From an uncultured bacterium (GTDB taxonomy: Bacteria; Planctomycetota; J058), in NCBI GenBank assembly GCA_937911525.1, contig CALDQK010000819.1, forward strand, positions 1-36,228: a stretch of DNA of 36,228 nt, given 5' to 3'. This document shows positions 1 through 10,286 of the stretch, in pieces. Position 1 is the first letter of the stretch. Each line of letters starts with the position of its first letter. Under the pieces are notes generated by a model. It was not told the DNA's origin and made no database searches. It saw only the letters and a list, made by a program, of their open reading frames with translations. The position numbers were made by a program, and so were the translations under genes.

Positions 1-2811
1 GAGGCCGAGACCCTCGCCGCGCGCCTCGAGCGCGAGGACACGCTCCCTCTGCGCGAGGCGCTCGAGCTGACCCGCGACCTGGCGGGCGCCATGGCCTACG
101 CCCACGGGCAGGGCGTGCTGCACCGCGATATCAAGCCCTCCAACGTGCTCCTGCACCCGCAGCGCGGCCCAGTCCTGATCGACTTCGGCCTCGCCAAGGG
201 CACGGGCGACTTCTCCCAGAGCCGGCTGACGGTGACCGGCGCCTTCGCGGGCACCCCGGGCTACGCCGCGCCGGAGCAGATCAACGACGCCAGCTCGGCC
301 GACGAGCGCGCTGACGTGTTCTCGCTGGGCGCGACCCTCTACGCGCTCTTGACCGGCAAGCCCCCCGCCCACGGCTGCAAGACCATGGCCGAGCTCCTCG
401 CGCGTCTGGCCCGCGGTAACTTCCCCCCGCCGAGCAAGCTGCGCCGCGGCGTGCCGCGCGCCGTGGACGCCCTGGTCCTCGACGCCCTCGCGCCGCAGCC
501 CGACGAGCGGATCCCCGACGCGCGCGCCCTCGCGCGCCGACTGAGCTCCCTCCTGGAGGGCGACCTCGAGCCGCGCTCGCTCCACGCGCTGGGAGCCGTG
601 GCGGTCGTGTTGCTGGCCTTCGGCGTCGGCGCGGCCATGGCCAACGCCGAGGGGCCACTCGCCCTCGCCTCGCCTTCGCCCTCGCAGACGCCTTCACCCG
701 CGCTCTCTCCCAGCGGGCCCGCCGCGACCCCCGCGGCCACCCCCAGCTACGACGAGGTCGCCGCCGAAGCCGCCGAGGCCTGGCGGCAGGTGGTCGCGCT
801 CCCCAAGCAGGAAGGCCAGGGGCCGATCCTGAGCGAGGCGGACGCGCGGGCCCGCGCCGAGCGCTTGACCCAGGCCCAGGAGCGCGCGATCGCGGCGCTG
901 AAGCTCGCCCTCGAGCAGGCGCCCAGCCCCGCCGACCGAGACGAGGTGCGCTGGACGCTCGGCTCGGCGCTCAACGCTGCCGGGCGCTACGACGAAGCGA
1001 TCGAGCAGCTCGAGCAGGTCGGGCGCGGGGACTACCTGGCGCGGGCGCGGCTGACCCTGGCCGCCAGCCACGAGGCGCGCGACGACCCCGAGCGGAGAGA
1101 CTCACAGTCCGCGCGCGAGGCCCTGCGCCGCGCGGCGGTCGCGGGGAGCGAGGCGCAGCCCAAGAGCGAGGAGCGGGTCGCGGGCCTCCTGGGCGAGCTC
1201 TCGCTCCAGGCCTACAGCGCCCCGGCCGAGGTCGGCGCCGTCGAGCGCCTGATCGAGCAGGTGCACGGGGCGGTCGCCGCCAAGGAGAGCCCCTACCCCT
1301 GGCTGGCGACGGAGGCCTGGTTTGCCCTGCTCCGTCTGCGCTTTCCGCAAGAGCCGCGCTTCTACCAGCACCTCGCCAACCGAGTCGCCGACGTGGAGGA
1401 CGAGGTCTCGCTCCCCTTCTGGAGCCAGGCTTGGGGCTACCGCTGGCTGCGCGGCTTCGGGGCCCGCTTGCCCGCGCCGGTGATCATGGCCCGGCTGGAG
1501 ACCCTGGCCACGGCCCAGCCGCAGCGAATCACGCACTTGCTCGCCAATACGGCTGCGCAGGAGGGGCTGCTCGCGACCCTCGAGCGCCTGGCCGCGCTGC
1601 CCCAGCCCCTGCCCGACACGAGCCTCAACCAGCAGTTGACCGCCGCGCGCCAGTTCTGCGAGCGGGTCACGGGTCCGATCGTGGCCGAGCTGGGCGAGGG
1701 CTACGCGCCGCTGGTCCTGCCGGTCGGCGCGGGTCAGGCCCACGTCTTGTTCCGCGTCCCGCCCGACGCTACGGCTTGGGAGTTCCGGGTCCGCGGGGCT
1801 CAGCTCGACCTCGACCTCCGCCTCCGCTACGACGGCGCCCCCGGCGAGCGCCAGCCGCTCCAGTTCGACTCGCACAGCATGGCCTTCGACGAGGCGGTCG
1901 GCGGCCCCTCGCCCGCCACGACCGGGGTTCACCAGGTGCTGATCCTGCGCCCCGCCTGGGCCGAGCCGGTCGCGCTCGCCCTCGAGCTGCGCGTCGCCCG
2001 CGGCCAGCGGCCTCTGGCCCGCTGGCGAGACGCGCGCCAGCTCTTCGCCCTCGACCTGAGCAAAGCGGCGACGGTGTCCGTCCGCCGCGCCCAGGCCGAC
2101 CTGGCCTTCGGACGGATCGAGGAGGCCTTCGCCGCCCTGGACCACCTCAGCGGCGACTCCCCCGAGCTCTTCCTGATCCGCGCGCTCTTCTGCGACTACG
2201 CCGGCCGCTGGCAGGCGCTGCGCCAGCTCTCGGTGCCCCCGGGCGCGCGCCCCGAGGCCCGCGCAGCCCTGGGGTGGGGCCAGGCCGAGGCCGCGCGCCA
2301 CGTCGCGCCCGAGCGCCTCGAGGTCGAGCTCGAGGCGCTGCTCGCCCTCGACCCCAGGGTCCTCTCGGCCCACGAGGAGCTGGCCGTGGCGCGCCTCCGG
2401 CGCGGCGCGCACGCCGAGGCTCGCCAGGCCCTGGACGTGCTCCTGCGCGAGGACGAGCGCCAGCCGACCCTGCGCGCGCTGCGCGCCGTCGCGCAGCTGC
2501 TCGCGGGCGGCGAGGGGAAGGGCCCCGCCCTCGCCCAGCTGAGCGCCCTGGCCGACCACCCCCGCGCCCGGCGCCTGGCCGTGCGCGCGCTGCTGCCGGC
2601 GCGCCCCGCCCTGGCCCTGCGGGTCCTGCGGCAAGCCGACTCGACCCTGCGCGTGGTCGCCGACGAGTTGCTCGAGGTTGAGGCGCTCCTCGCGACGGAC
2701 CAGCGAGCCGAGGCGCAGGAGCTCCTGCGCCGGCTGCGCGAGCGCAGCCTCTCTCCCCGCACCCGGTTCGCGCTCGAGGGGCTCGAGGCGCGGGCGGGAG
2801 GGGCGCGCTAG
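1..2811 (+). CDS. Membrane-anchored Ser/Thr protein kinase, 5' truncated
   Basis: The reading frame is open from base 1, so the N-lobe lies outside the window. The retained C-lobe has the catalytic loop HRDIKPSN (about residue 41 of the fragment), DFG (61-63), the activation segment GTPGYAAPEQ and the DVFSLG helix F motif. All key catalytic residues are present, so an active Hanks-type kinase phosphorylating Ser/Thr is expected. One hydrophobic segment (nt 580-645) follows, then an Ala/Pro/Ser/Thr-rich linker and about 690 residues rich in Ala, Leu, Glu and Arg. Within that region, parts such as nt 948-1020 look like TPR helices. The predicted topology is a cytoplasmic kinase, one membrane pass and a large extracytoplasmic repeat domain, the usual planctomycete receptor-kinase plan. 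The first Met at nt 91 is internal to the kinase domain and is not the start. The TPR assignment is inference from helix pattern. Confidence 0.93.
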   Translation, partial: EAETLAARLEREDTLPLREALELTRDLAGAMAYAHGQGVLHRDIKPSNVLLHPQRGPVLIDFGLAKGTGDFSQSRLTVTGAFAGTPGYAAPEQINDASSADERADVFSLGATLYALLTGKPPAHGCKTMAELLARLARGNFPPPSKLRRGVPRAVDALVLDALAPQPDERIPDARALARRLSSLLEGDLEPRSLHALGAVAVVLLAFGVGAAMANAEGPLALASPSPSQTPSPALSPSGPAATPAATPSYDEVAAEAAEAWRQVVALPKQEGQGPILSEADARARAERLTQAQERAIAALKLALEQAPSPADRDEVRWTLGSALNAAGRYDEAIEQLEQVGRGDYLARARLTLAASHEARDDPERRDSQSAREALRRAAVAGSEAQPKSEERVAGLLGELSLQAYSAPAEVGAVERLIEQVHGAVAAKESPYPWLATEAWFALLRLRFPQEPRFYQHLANRVADVEDEVSLPFWSQAWGYRWLRGFGARLPAPVIMARLETLATAQPQRITHLLANTAAQEGLLATLERLAALPQPLPDTSLNQQLTAARQFCERVTGPIVAELGEGYAPLVLPVGAGQAHVLFRVPPDATAWEFRVRGAQLDLDLRLRYDGAPGERQPLQFDSHSMAFDEAVGGPSPATTGVHQVLILRPAWAEPVALALELRVARGQRPLARWRDARQLFALDLSKAATVSVRRAQADLAFGRIEEAFAALDHLSGDSPELFLIRALFCDYAGRWQALRQLSVPPGARPEARAALGWGQAEAARHVAPERLEVELEALLALDPRVLSAHEELAVARLRRGAHAEARQALDVLLREDERQPTLRALRAVAQLLAGGEGKGPALAQLSALADHPRARRLAVRALLPARPALALRVLRQADSTLRVVADELLEVEALLATDQRAEAQELLRRLRERSLSPRTRFALEGLEARAGGAR

Positions 2812-2865
2812 CGGCGGGAGTGGTCGAATCGGGAGCGGACTGCCACGCTCGAGAGCAACCTGACC

Positions 2866-3393
2866 ATGTATCGCCTCTACCACTATGTCGGCCCTCCTGA
2901 GATCCGGGAGCGGGTGTCGAAGCAGCCGCCCGGGAGAGTCGTCTCTTCCGCCGCGGACGTGGTGCGCTGGATCGAGGACACCGAGCAAGCGCCAGGAGCA
3001 GAGGGCTACTACCTCGCGACCTTCGTTGTCGACCACGAGGGGGCCCTGCGGATCGAGGACTACGGGCACGAGCACGTCTCGTGCGCTGGTGGCGGTCCGG
3101 TTCGCTCTGCCGGCGTGGCCTGGTTCGACGTGGAGGGCGCTGTGGTCGAGGTGGCGAAGGTCAGCAACCAGTCCACAGGTTTCTGTCCTGAGCCCACGTC
3201 ATGGCCTGCGGTCGAGGAGAGCCTTGAGGCTGCTGGGCTCGAGCATCCGGGCGAGTTCACTCAGCCGATCGTGTTTCGGCTCTGCCCTCACTGCGGGCAA
3301 CGCAACATCGTGAAGGACGAATGGTATTACTGCGGCGTTTGTGACGGAGAGCTCCCCGCCGACTGGAACTTTCCGAGTCAGAGGACGGCGTGA
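2866..3393 (+). CDS. Hypothetical protein with C-terminal zinc ribbon
   Basis: A 175-residue soluble protein of unknown function. The last 40 residues contain CPHCG followed 14 residues later by CGVCDGELP, a classic four-cysteine zinc ribbon. The N-terminal 130 residues begin MYRLYHYVGPPEIRERV and look like a mixed alpha/beta fold with no motif I recognise. There is no signal peptide or membrane segment, so it is probably cytoplasmic. It starts 54 nt after the kinase stop, and its own stop overlaps the GTG of the next gene (GTGA), so the two are likely translated together. Third codon positions carry noticeably more A and T (for example GTT, GGT, TGT, TAT) than the flanking genes, which suggests separate ancestry. 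The function cannot be named. Confidence 0.85.
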   Translation: MYRLYHYVGPPEIRERVSKQPPGRVVSSAADVVRWIEDTEQAPGAEGYYLATFVVDHEGALRIEDYGHEHVSCAGGGPVRSAGVAWFDVEGAVVEVAKVSNQSTGFCPEPTSWPAVEESLEAAGLEHPGEFTQPIVFRLCPHCGQRNIVKDEWYYCGVCDGELPADWNFPSQRTA

Positions 3394-4061
3394 CGGACTC
3401 CCGACTCCGTGAGCTGGAGCGCCGCTTCCGCTCCACGGGAGCGGTGGTCGACGAGGCGGCGCGGCTGGCCGAGCGCGCCCGAGTGGGTGAGCTCCCCGTC
3501 GCCGCCCTCGACTTGGCGGCCTATCTCGGCTCCGTCGCGGCGCGGCTAGCCTTGGCGGGGGACGTGGCGCTCGCCCCAGAGAGCGAAGCCGAGTGGCTGA
3601 TCGGGCTCCATGATCGTGATCCTGTCCTCTGGGTCCGGGCGCTGATCGCTGCTGCTGGATTGGTGCTGACTCGCTTCCGGCAGGCTCGGCCCGGCGAGCT
3701 AGCCCCGCTACATGCGCTCGAGGCTGCAGAAGCATGGTGTATCCGTCCGTGCCTCGAGCACGCCGTCGCGGTCCTGGGGGGGCGAGGACTCTCCAGCTTC
3801 GCGACCGCGGACTACGGAGGGGCAGACGCCGCGCTGACACAGGCGGGCTGGGCCTTGGAGCATGCCGCCGCAGCGGCATGGCTGGTGGAGCAAGGCCGCT
3901 CTCCAAGCCCTCGGTACGGGCCCATGAACGTTCTCACGAGTCTCGAGTTCAACGGGATCAACCCTAGCGAGCTCCGCCAGGCAGTTGCCCAGGAGCTAAT
4001 CCCGTTCGTCCTTGGCGAGTCGGATGCCCTCAGGGCACGGGTGGAGAGCCGAGAGGCCTAG
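3390..4061 (+). CDS. Hypothetical helical protein coupled to the zinc-ribbon gene
   Basis: A 223-residue protein starting at GTG 3390, which overlaps the TGA of the upstream gene by 4 nt. The N-terminus is largely helical and charged (LRELERRFRSTGAVVDEAA, then ARLAERARVGELP). This pattern resembles an unnamed family I associate with Planctomycetota and Myxococcota genomes, in which a LRELERR-x-TG-x-V-x-DEAA opening is followed by an EAAEAW-x-PC-x-EH segment. Here the second segment is LEAAEAWCIRPCLEH, around residues 110-125. There is no signal peptide, no transmembrane segment and no catalytic motif I recognise. The 3' end overlaps the convergent HEAT gene by 32 bp. Codon use is less GC-biased than the surroundings, as in its partner. 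The family resemblance is from memory and the function is unknown. Confidence 0.8.
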   Translation: MTDSRLRELERRFRSTGAVVDEAARLAERARVGELPVAALDLAAYLGSVAARLALAGDVALAPESEAEWLIGLHDRDPVLWVRALIAAAGLVLTRFRQARPGELAPLHALEAAEAWCIRPCLEHAVAVLGGRGLSSFATADYGGADAALTQAGWALEHAAAAAWLVEQGRSPSPRYGPMNVLTSLEFNGINPSELRQAVAQELIPFVLGESDALRARVESREA

Positions 4062-5397
4062 GCCCCTCGCCCTTGTCCTCGTCCCAGGGCACGACCTCCT
4101 CTTCGCTTCCGCGGCCGAAGGTCGCGAAAACCCAGAGCCCGGGGAGGAGCGCGAGGAAGGTCGCGGAGAGCGCGTAGCTGAACCAGGCGGGCAGCACGGC
4201 CAGCCCTGGCTGCGGAAGGAAGGGCTCGAGCCAAGGATCGAAGCCGAGCCAAACCAGGACCAGGAACCCGAGCGTGCAGGCAGGCCCCCCTGCCAGGATC
4301 GTGCCGACCGCGTAGCGCAGGTTGGGGTCGTGGCCGACGCGGCGTAGCAGCCAGCCCATTAGGGCCCATGCGGCGCAGAGCACCACCCCCGTCAAGGTCA
4401 GCCAAGGCCAGTAGCGGCGGAGGGGCACCCACCACAGGGTCTGGCCGGCTGCGCGCGACTGGGCGCCGATCCGGTAGATCGCGCTCCAAGAGCTGCTCGC
4501 TCGGCGCCGCTGCGCGTCCCGGAGCAGTGCGCCCACGCCCGGGACGCCGGCGGCACCGAGGGCTCCCAACGCCAGGCGCGCCTCCTCGCGCACGTCGGCG
4601 TCCTCGTCCTCGAGCAGCGCGACCAATCCAACCAGCCCAGGCGCGGCGGCTGGCCCCATTCCGCCCAGCCACTCTGCCGCCAGGCGCCGCTGGCGCGGGT
4701 CGTCGTGCTCGAGGAGCGGCACGAGCTCGGGGAGGGCGGCCGCCCCGCGTGGGCCGAGCTCGTGGAGGACCTGAGTCAGCCACTCGCACAGCACCTGCCT
4801 GCGCTCGGGAAGGGCTTCGCGGCGCAGCGCCTGCGCCAGCTCCAGGTGCCCCTCGCCGACCGCTGGGAAGGGGCAACTCGCTGTCTCGCGCCAGCGCTCG
4901 AGCAGCAGCGGCAGGCTCGCGCGGAGCGGGCGAACGCAGGTCAGCAGGTTGAACAGATCGCGCCGCAGGTCGCCGTCGCAACGATCCAGCGCGGCCGCGA
5001 TCCCCGGCGCGCAGGAGGCGGGCACCGGCGTCGGATAGGGGAAGGTTTGCCACAGCGCGTTGACGGCGAAGATCCGCACCGAGCGGTCGGGGTCCACGAG
5101 CAGGCGCAGGCAGTCGTCCAGCGCCCCGCTCCCGTCCACTCGCACCAGGGACGAGATCGCGAGCGCGCGCAGGTTGGGGTCCTCGTCGTGGGTCGCCGCG
5201 CGCAGCGCCGAGGTGACCTCGGCCCGAGAGGCGGCCGTCTGAACGTGGCCCAACAGGTCGATCGCGTCCGAGCGGGCGCGCGCGTCGCCGTCGCGCAGCG
5301 CGACCAGGGCCTCGTCGATCTGCTTGGACTCCTGCGCAAGCGCTCCGCCCGCGAGTCCAATGAACAAGAGAGCCAGGACCGCGGCGCGCCGCTTCAC
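4030..5397 (-). CDS. Secreted/membrane HEAT-repeat protein
   Basis: A 455-residue protein. I place the start at GTG 5397, where GTGA overlaps the stop of the phosphatase gene and a clear Sec signal begins ([19 protein letters not shown], cleavage near ALA-QES). An upstream in-frame Met at 5658 would lie inside the phosphatase gene and is rejected. Residues of about 30-290 form HEAT-like helical pairs such as DPDRSVRIFAVNALWQ, DDPRQRRLAAEWLGGMG and DADVREEARLALGALG, normally a protein-binding scaffold. The C-terminal third has three hydrophobic segments (WLTLTGVVLCAAWALMGWLL, then GPACTLGFLVLVWLGF, then ALSATFLALLPGLWVFA) and ends in an acidic tail. The HEAT array is therefore likely extracytoplasmic and tethered to the inner membrane. 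Its partner is unknown. Confidence 0.87.
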   Translation of the reverse strand: MKRRAAVLALLFIGLAGGALAQESKQIDEALVALRDGDARARSDAIDLLGHVQTAASRAEVTSALRAATHDEDPNLRALAISSLVRVDGSGALDDCLRLLVDPDRSVRIFAVNALWQTFPYPTPVPASCAPGIAAALDRCDGDLRRDLFNLLTCVRPLRASLPLLLERWRETASCPFPAVGEGHLELAQALRREALPERRQVLCEWLTQVLHELGPRGAAALPELVPLLEHDDPRQRRLAAEWLGGMGPAAAPGLVGLVALLEDEDADVREEARLALGALGAAGVPGVGALLRDAQRRRASSSWSAIYRIGAQSRAAGQTLWWVPLRRYWPWLTLTGVVLCAAWALMGWLLRRVGHDPNLRYAVGTILAGGPACTLGFLVLVWLGFDPWLEPFLPQPGLAVLPAWFSYALSATFLALLPGLWVFATFGRGSEEEVVPWDEDKGEGPRPLGSPPVP

Positions 5398-6017
5398 TCC
5401 CCCGCTTCGCCTCCCAGCTCCAGGGCGCGCACCTCGGCCGGCGCCCAGTGCTCGCGCTCGCGGTGCGTCGCGGGCGACAAGCGCAAGAAGGCCGTCTGCA
5501 GCAGCTGCAGCGCGTCGCCGTGGCTGACCAGCACGAAGGTCTCCCCCTCGTGCTCCGCCTCCAGGCGCGCGACCAGGCCCGCCACCCGCTCGACCACCGC
5601 GGCCGCGCTCTCGACGCCCTGCTCCTCGTGCTCGGGGTCCTCGGCGTCGTGGGCCCACACGCGCTGGTAGTTCTCGTTGCTCGTGCCTTCCCAGGCGCCG
5701 AAGAAGCGCTCGCGCAGGGCGACCTCCAGCTCGACTTCCTCGACCCCGAGCACCTCGGCCGCGAGCTCCGCGGTCTCGCGGGTGCGCGTGAAGTCGGAGC
5801 TGAGCACGCGCGCCTCGCCGCCCAGCTCGCTCGCCGCGGCGGCCACGCTCTCGCGCACCTGCGCGCGGCCGCGCTCGCTCAGGCCGTAGCGCACGGTGCC
5901 CACCGCGGGGTCGCTGAGCACGATCTGGGCGAGGTTCGCCTCGCTCTCGCCGTGGCGCAGACCGAAGTAGCGATTGCGCAGAGCGTCATGCTCTCGCAAG
6001 GGATTTTCCCGTCTCAC
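5394..6017 (-). CDS. Histidine phosphatase family protein (phosphoglycerate mutase-like)
   Basis: A 207-residue cytoplasmic protein of the histidine phosphatase superfamily. The phospho-accepting signature LRHGES is at residues 20-25. The second arginine is in [12 protein letters not shown], the acid/base glutamate probably in [11 protein letters not shown], and the second histidine in LVSHGDALQ. Length and motif order fit the branch usually annotated as probable phosphoglycerate mutase; the real substrate cannot be read from sequence. The GTG start at 6017 is supported by a strong ribosome-binding site just upstream; a TTG a few codons in is the alternative. The gene is divergent from the malic enzyme across 65 bp, and its stop overlaps the start of the HEAT gene, so the two form an operon. 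Confidence 0.9.
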   Translation of the reverse strand: MRRENPLREHDALRNRYFGLRHGESEANLAQIVLSDPAVGTVRYGLSERGRAQVRESVAAAASELGGEARVLSSDFTRTRETAELAAEVLGVEEVELEVALRERFFGAWEGTSNENYQRVWAHDAEDPEHEEQGVESAAAVVERVAGLVARLEAEHEGETFVLVSHGDALQLLQTAFLRLSPATHREREHWAPAEVRALELGGEAGE

Positions 6018-6021
6018 TCAG

Positions 6022-6031
6022 CCTCCCTCCT
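6022..6031 (-). promoter_or_regulatory. Ribosome-binding site fixing the phosphatase start
   Basis: On the minus strand AGGAGGGAGG lies 4 nt upstream of the GTG at 6017, giving a strong Shine-Dalgarno match. It favours this GTG over the internal TTG. Confidence 0.75.
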
Positions 6032-6052
6032 GCGATCACTCGCTCGGCTCCT

Positions 6053-6058
6053 TATGAT
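6053..6058 (+). promoter_or_regulatory. Possible -10 element for the malic enzyme gene
   Basis: TATGAT matches the sigma-70 -10 consensus at five of six positions, in a short AT-richer patch 24 nt before the ATG at 6083. No good -35 hexamer is visible 16-18 nt upstream, so this is tentative. Confidence 0.35.
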
Positions 6059-6082
6059 CCGCGCCCCTCAGAGGAGCGTCCC

Positions 6083-8428
<2,346 letters not shown>

Positions 8429-8459
8429 CGGCTCAGCTCGGTCCGGTGTTCTGCCTGTG

Positions 8460-9215
8460 CTAGCTGCTGCGTCTTGCGAGCCTGCGGTAGGTGCGAACGG
8501 TGGCGCCTGCCACGAAGCCGAGGCTCTCGTAGAGCGGTAGGCCCGCGGCCGAGGCCTGCAGGGTGACCCAGCGGCAGCCGCGGGCTCGGGCGCGCTCCAG
8601 CAGAGCGTGCATCAGCCGACGCGCGACGCCGCGCCTCCGGTGGGCGGGGACGACGCCGACCCAGTGGATCCCTGCGACCTCGTCCGTGACGAAGAGCACA
8701 GCGGTCCCGGCCAGTTCGCCTTCACGGCGAGCCGCGTGCAGCTCGGCGCGAGGGTCGGCCTGCAGGCGGCGCGCCGCCGCGGGGTCGAAGAGGTAGCCGA
8801 AGGCGGTCGAGAGGGCGGCTGACCAGGTCAGCAGCTCCGGCTCCTCGACCCGCGCGACGTCGGGGCTGGGGGGCCACCTCTGCTCGGGGTCGAGGCGCAG
8901 GCTCATGGCGACCTGGGTGGTGGTCACCGCGTAGCCGGCTTCGGCGAGGGCCGCGGCCTGCTCGGGCGTCGGAGGCTGCCAGAGCGGGAGGCGCAGGTCT
9001 TGGCCGGCGCGAGCGGCCTCGATCAAGGACAGCTCCTCTGGGTCGGGGGCCGCCCCCTCCGCCAGCCAGGCGCGGTCCGGCCAGCTCAGGGAGAGCGCGC
9101 CGCCGCGCTCGCTGAGCCCAGGGATCGGGCGCGCGCCGAGGGCGCCATAGAGCGCGCTCAGGTTCGTGAAGCCGAGTCGATCGAGGTCGTGGGTTTCGAG
9201 GGTCCAGTTAGCCAT
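8460..9215 (-). CDS. GNAT family N-acetyltransferase
   Basis: A 251-residue protein. The C-terminal half (about residues 135-245) carries the GNAT core. It has a beta4 strand ending in IHWVGVVPAH, then the acetyl-CoA pyrophosphate loop RRRGVARRL, then WVTLQASAAGLPLYESLGF, the typical motif B. The N-terminal 130 residues are variable and may be a degenerate second GNAT fold or substrate-binding part. It would transfer acetyl from acetyl-CoA to an unknown amine. The ATG lies inside the last codons of the upstream YdcZ-like gene (8-nt overlap), so it is the last gene of a four-gene operon. That context suggests, but does not prove, modification of a toxic small molecule. Confidence 0.88.
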   Translation of the reverse strand: MANWTLETHDLDRLGFTNLSALYGALGARPIPGLSERGGALSLSWPDRAWLAEGAAPDPEELSLIEAARAGQDLRLPLWQPPTPEQAAALAEAGYAVTTTQVAMSLRLDPEQRWPPSPDVARVEEPELLTWSAALSTAFGYLFDPAAARRLQADPRAELHAARREGELAGTAVLFVTDEVAGIHWVGVVPAHRRRGVARRLMHALLERARARGCRWVTLQASAAGLPLYESLGFVAGATVRTYRRLARRSS

Positions 9216-9660
9216 GGGTCACCAGGGTGGCGCCGCCCATGAGGAGCAGGGCGCCGAGGAGCTTGCGGGGAGTGAGGCGGGCGCGGGGCAGGTCGAGCCA
9301 GCCGAAGTGGCCCGCGAGGAGAGAGGTCAGCAGCTGGCCCACGAGGGCCAGGACGACGACGGCGTCCAGGCCGACTCGCGGCACCAGCGCGTAGATCAGC
9401 GCCAGGGCGACTCCCCCCAGCGCGCCGCCGACCAGCCACAGCGCGCGCGGCCGGACGGGTTGGCGCTCGGAGGCAGCAGCCCGGGCGGAGCGGGCCAGGA
9501 GCCAGGCCAGGGCCACGCAGAACGCCGCGCTCAGCGCGCCGACGCTCGCGGCCAGGAGGCTGCTCTGGGCGCGCAAGCCGAGCTGGGCGTTGAGGCCCGC
9601 CTGCAGCGCCAGGCAGGCGCCCGCCCCGAAGGCCAGCAGCGCGGCGGGGAGCCAGCTCAC
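9208..9660 (-). CDS. DMT-superfamily transporter subunit, YdcZ-like (DUF606)
   Basis: A 150-residue integral membrane protein with about five hydrophobic segments, beginning LPAALLAFGAGACLALQAGL and ending KLLGALLLMGGATLVTHG. The motif LNAQLG after TM1 and VGQLLTSLLAGHFGW in TM4 are typical of the YdcZ/DUF606 branch of the drug/metabolite transporter superfamily. The GTG start at 9660 overlaps the nitroreductase stop (GTGA), so a much longer upstream reading in this frame is rejected. The loop after TM2 is strongly basic (RSARAAASERQPVRPR), as is that after TM4 (RARLTPRK), predicting these loops inside. A second YdcZ-like protein is encoded two genes upstream, and the two may form a heterodimer. 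The substrate is unknown. Confidence 0.88.
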   Translation of the reverse strand: MSWLPAALLAFGAGACLALQAGLNAQLGLRAQSSLLAASVGALSAAFCVALAWLLARSARAAASERQPVRPRALWLVGGALGGVALALIYALVPRVGLDAVVVLALVGQLLTSLLAGHFGWLDLPRARLTPRKLLGALLLMGGATLVTHG

Positions 9661-10277
9661 GCGAGGGCCGCGGCGGGGGCGCTCAGGAAGAGCTCGTCGC
9701 GGCGAAAGCGCAGCTTGGGGCGCGGGGCGTCGGTCGCGCGACCGAGGGCGAGCAGCGCGCAAGGGACGAGGGTCTCGGGCAGCCCGAGCAGCTCGGCGTA
9801 GGCCGCGGGCCGAAAGCCCTCCATGGGGCAAGCGTCGAAGCCCAGAGAGCGCGCGCCGTTGAGGCCGTTGCCGAGGGCGAGGTAGGTCTGGCGCTGGGCC
9901 CAGGCCAGGCGCCCTTCGCCCAAGCCGGCGATCCAGCCGCGGGCCATGGCCGCGAAGTCCGCCGCCGACTCCGCGGGCGCACCTCCGGCGAGCAGTCGCT
10001 CCTCCAGGCGCTGGGCGAGCTCCTCGAGCGCCGTGTTGGCGCAGAACACGAGCAGGTGCGAGCAGGACTCGATCTGAGCCTGGCCCCAAGCAGCCTCGGC
10101 CAGGGCGGCCCGCTCGCTCCCGGGCGGAATCACGACCACGCGCCAGGGCTGGAGGTTGTAGGCGGTCGGCGCCATGCGAATCAGGTCGAGCAACCGCTCG
10201 ACCTCGGCGGCGGGCAGGGGCGTCCCGTCGAAGCGCTTGGCGGCGTAGCGGGTGGTCACGATCTCGACGAAGTCCAT
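9657..10277 (-). CDS. Nitroreductase family FMN-dependent oxidoreductase
   Basis: A 206-residue cytoplasmic flavoprotein of the nitroreductase family, reducing nitro or quinone compounds with NAD(P)H. The FMN-binding start TRYAAKRFD (residues 9-17), RMAPTAYNLQPWRVVV (about 35-50) and the C-terminal LGFDACPMEGF are diagnostic of the NfsB/YodC-like branch. Length is normal for the family. It starts at ATG 10277, 9 nt after the first YdcZ-like gene, and ends in a GTGA overlap with the second. Its position inside a transporter operon next to a MarR regulator suggests detoxification of electrophilic aromatic compounds; that is inference from context. Confidence 0.93.
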   Translation of the reverse strand: MDFVEIVTTRYAAKRFDGTPLPAAEVERLLDLIRMAPTAYNLQPWRVVVIPPGSERAALAEAAWGQAQIESCSHLLVFCANTALEELAQRLEERLLAGGAPAESAADFAAMARGWIAGLGEGRLAWAQRQTYLALGNGLNGARSLGFDACPMEGFRPAAYAELLGLPETLVPCALLALGRATDAPRPKLRFRRDELFLSAPAAALA

Positions 10278-10286
10278 GGAGAGCTC

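Noticed and set aside
1102-3075. 657-codon minus-strand open frame across the left kinase
   Set aside because: Low-complexity shadow frame with no recognisable motif; it runs through the kinase gene and the zinc-ribbon gene that have real domain evidence.
5398-5658. Upstream extension of the HEAT protein to a Met at 5658
   Set aside because: It would overlap the phosphatase gene and hide the signal peptide; GTG 5397 gives both a GTGA junction and a signal sequence.
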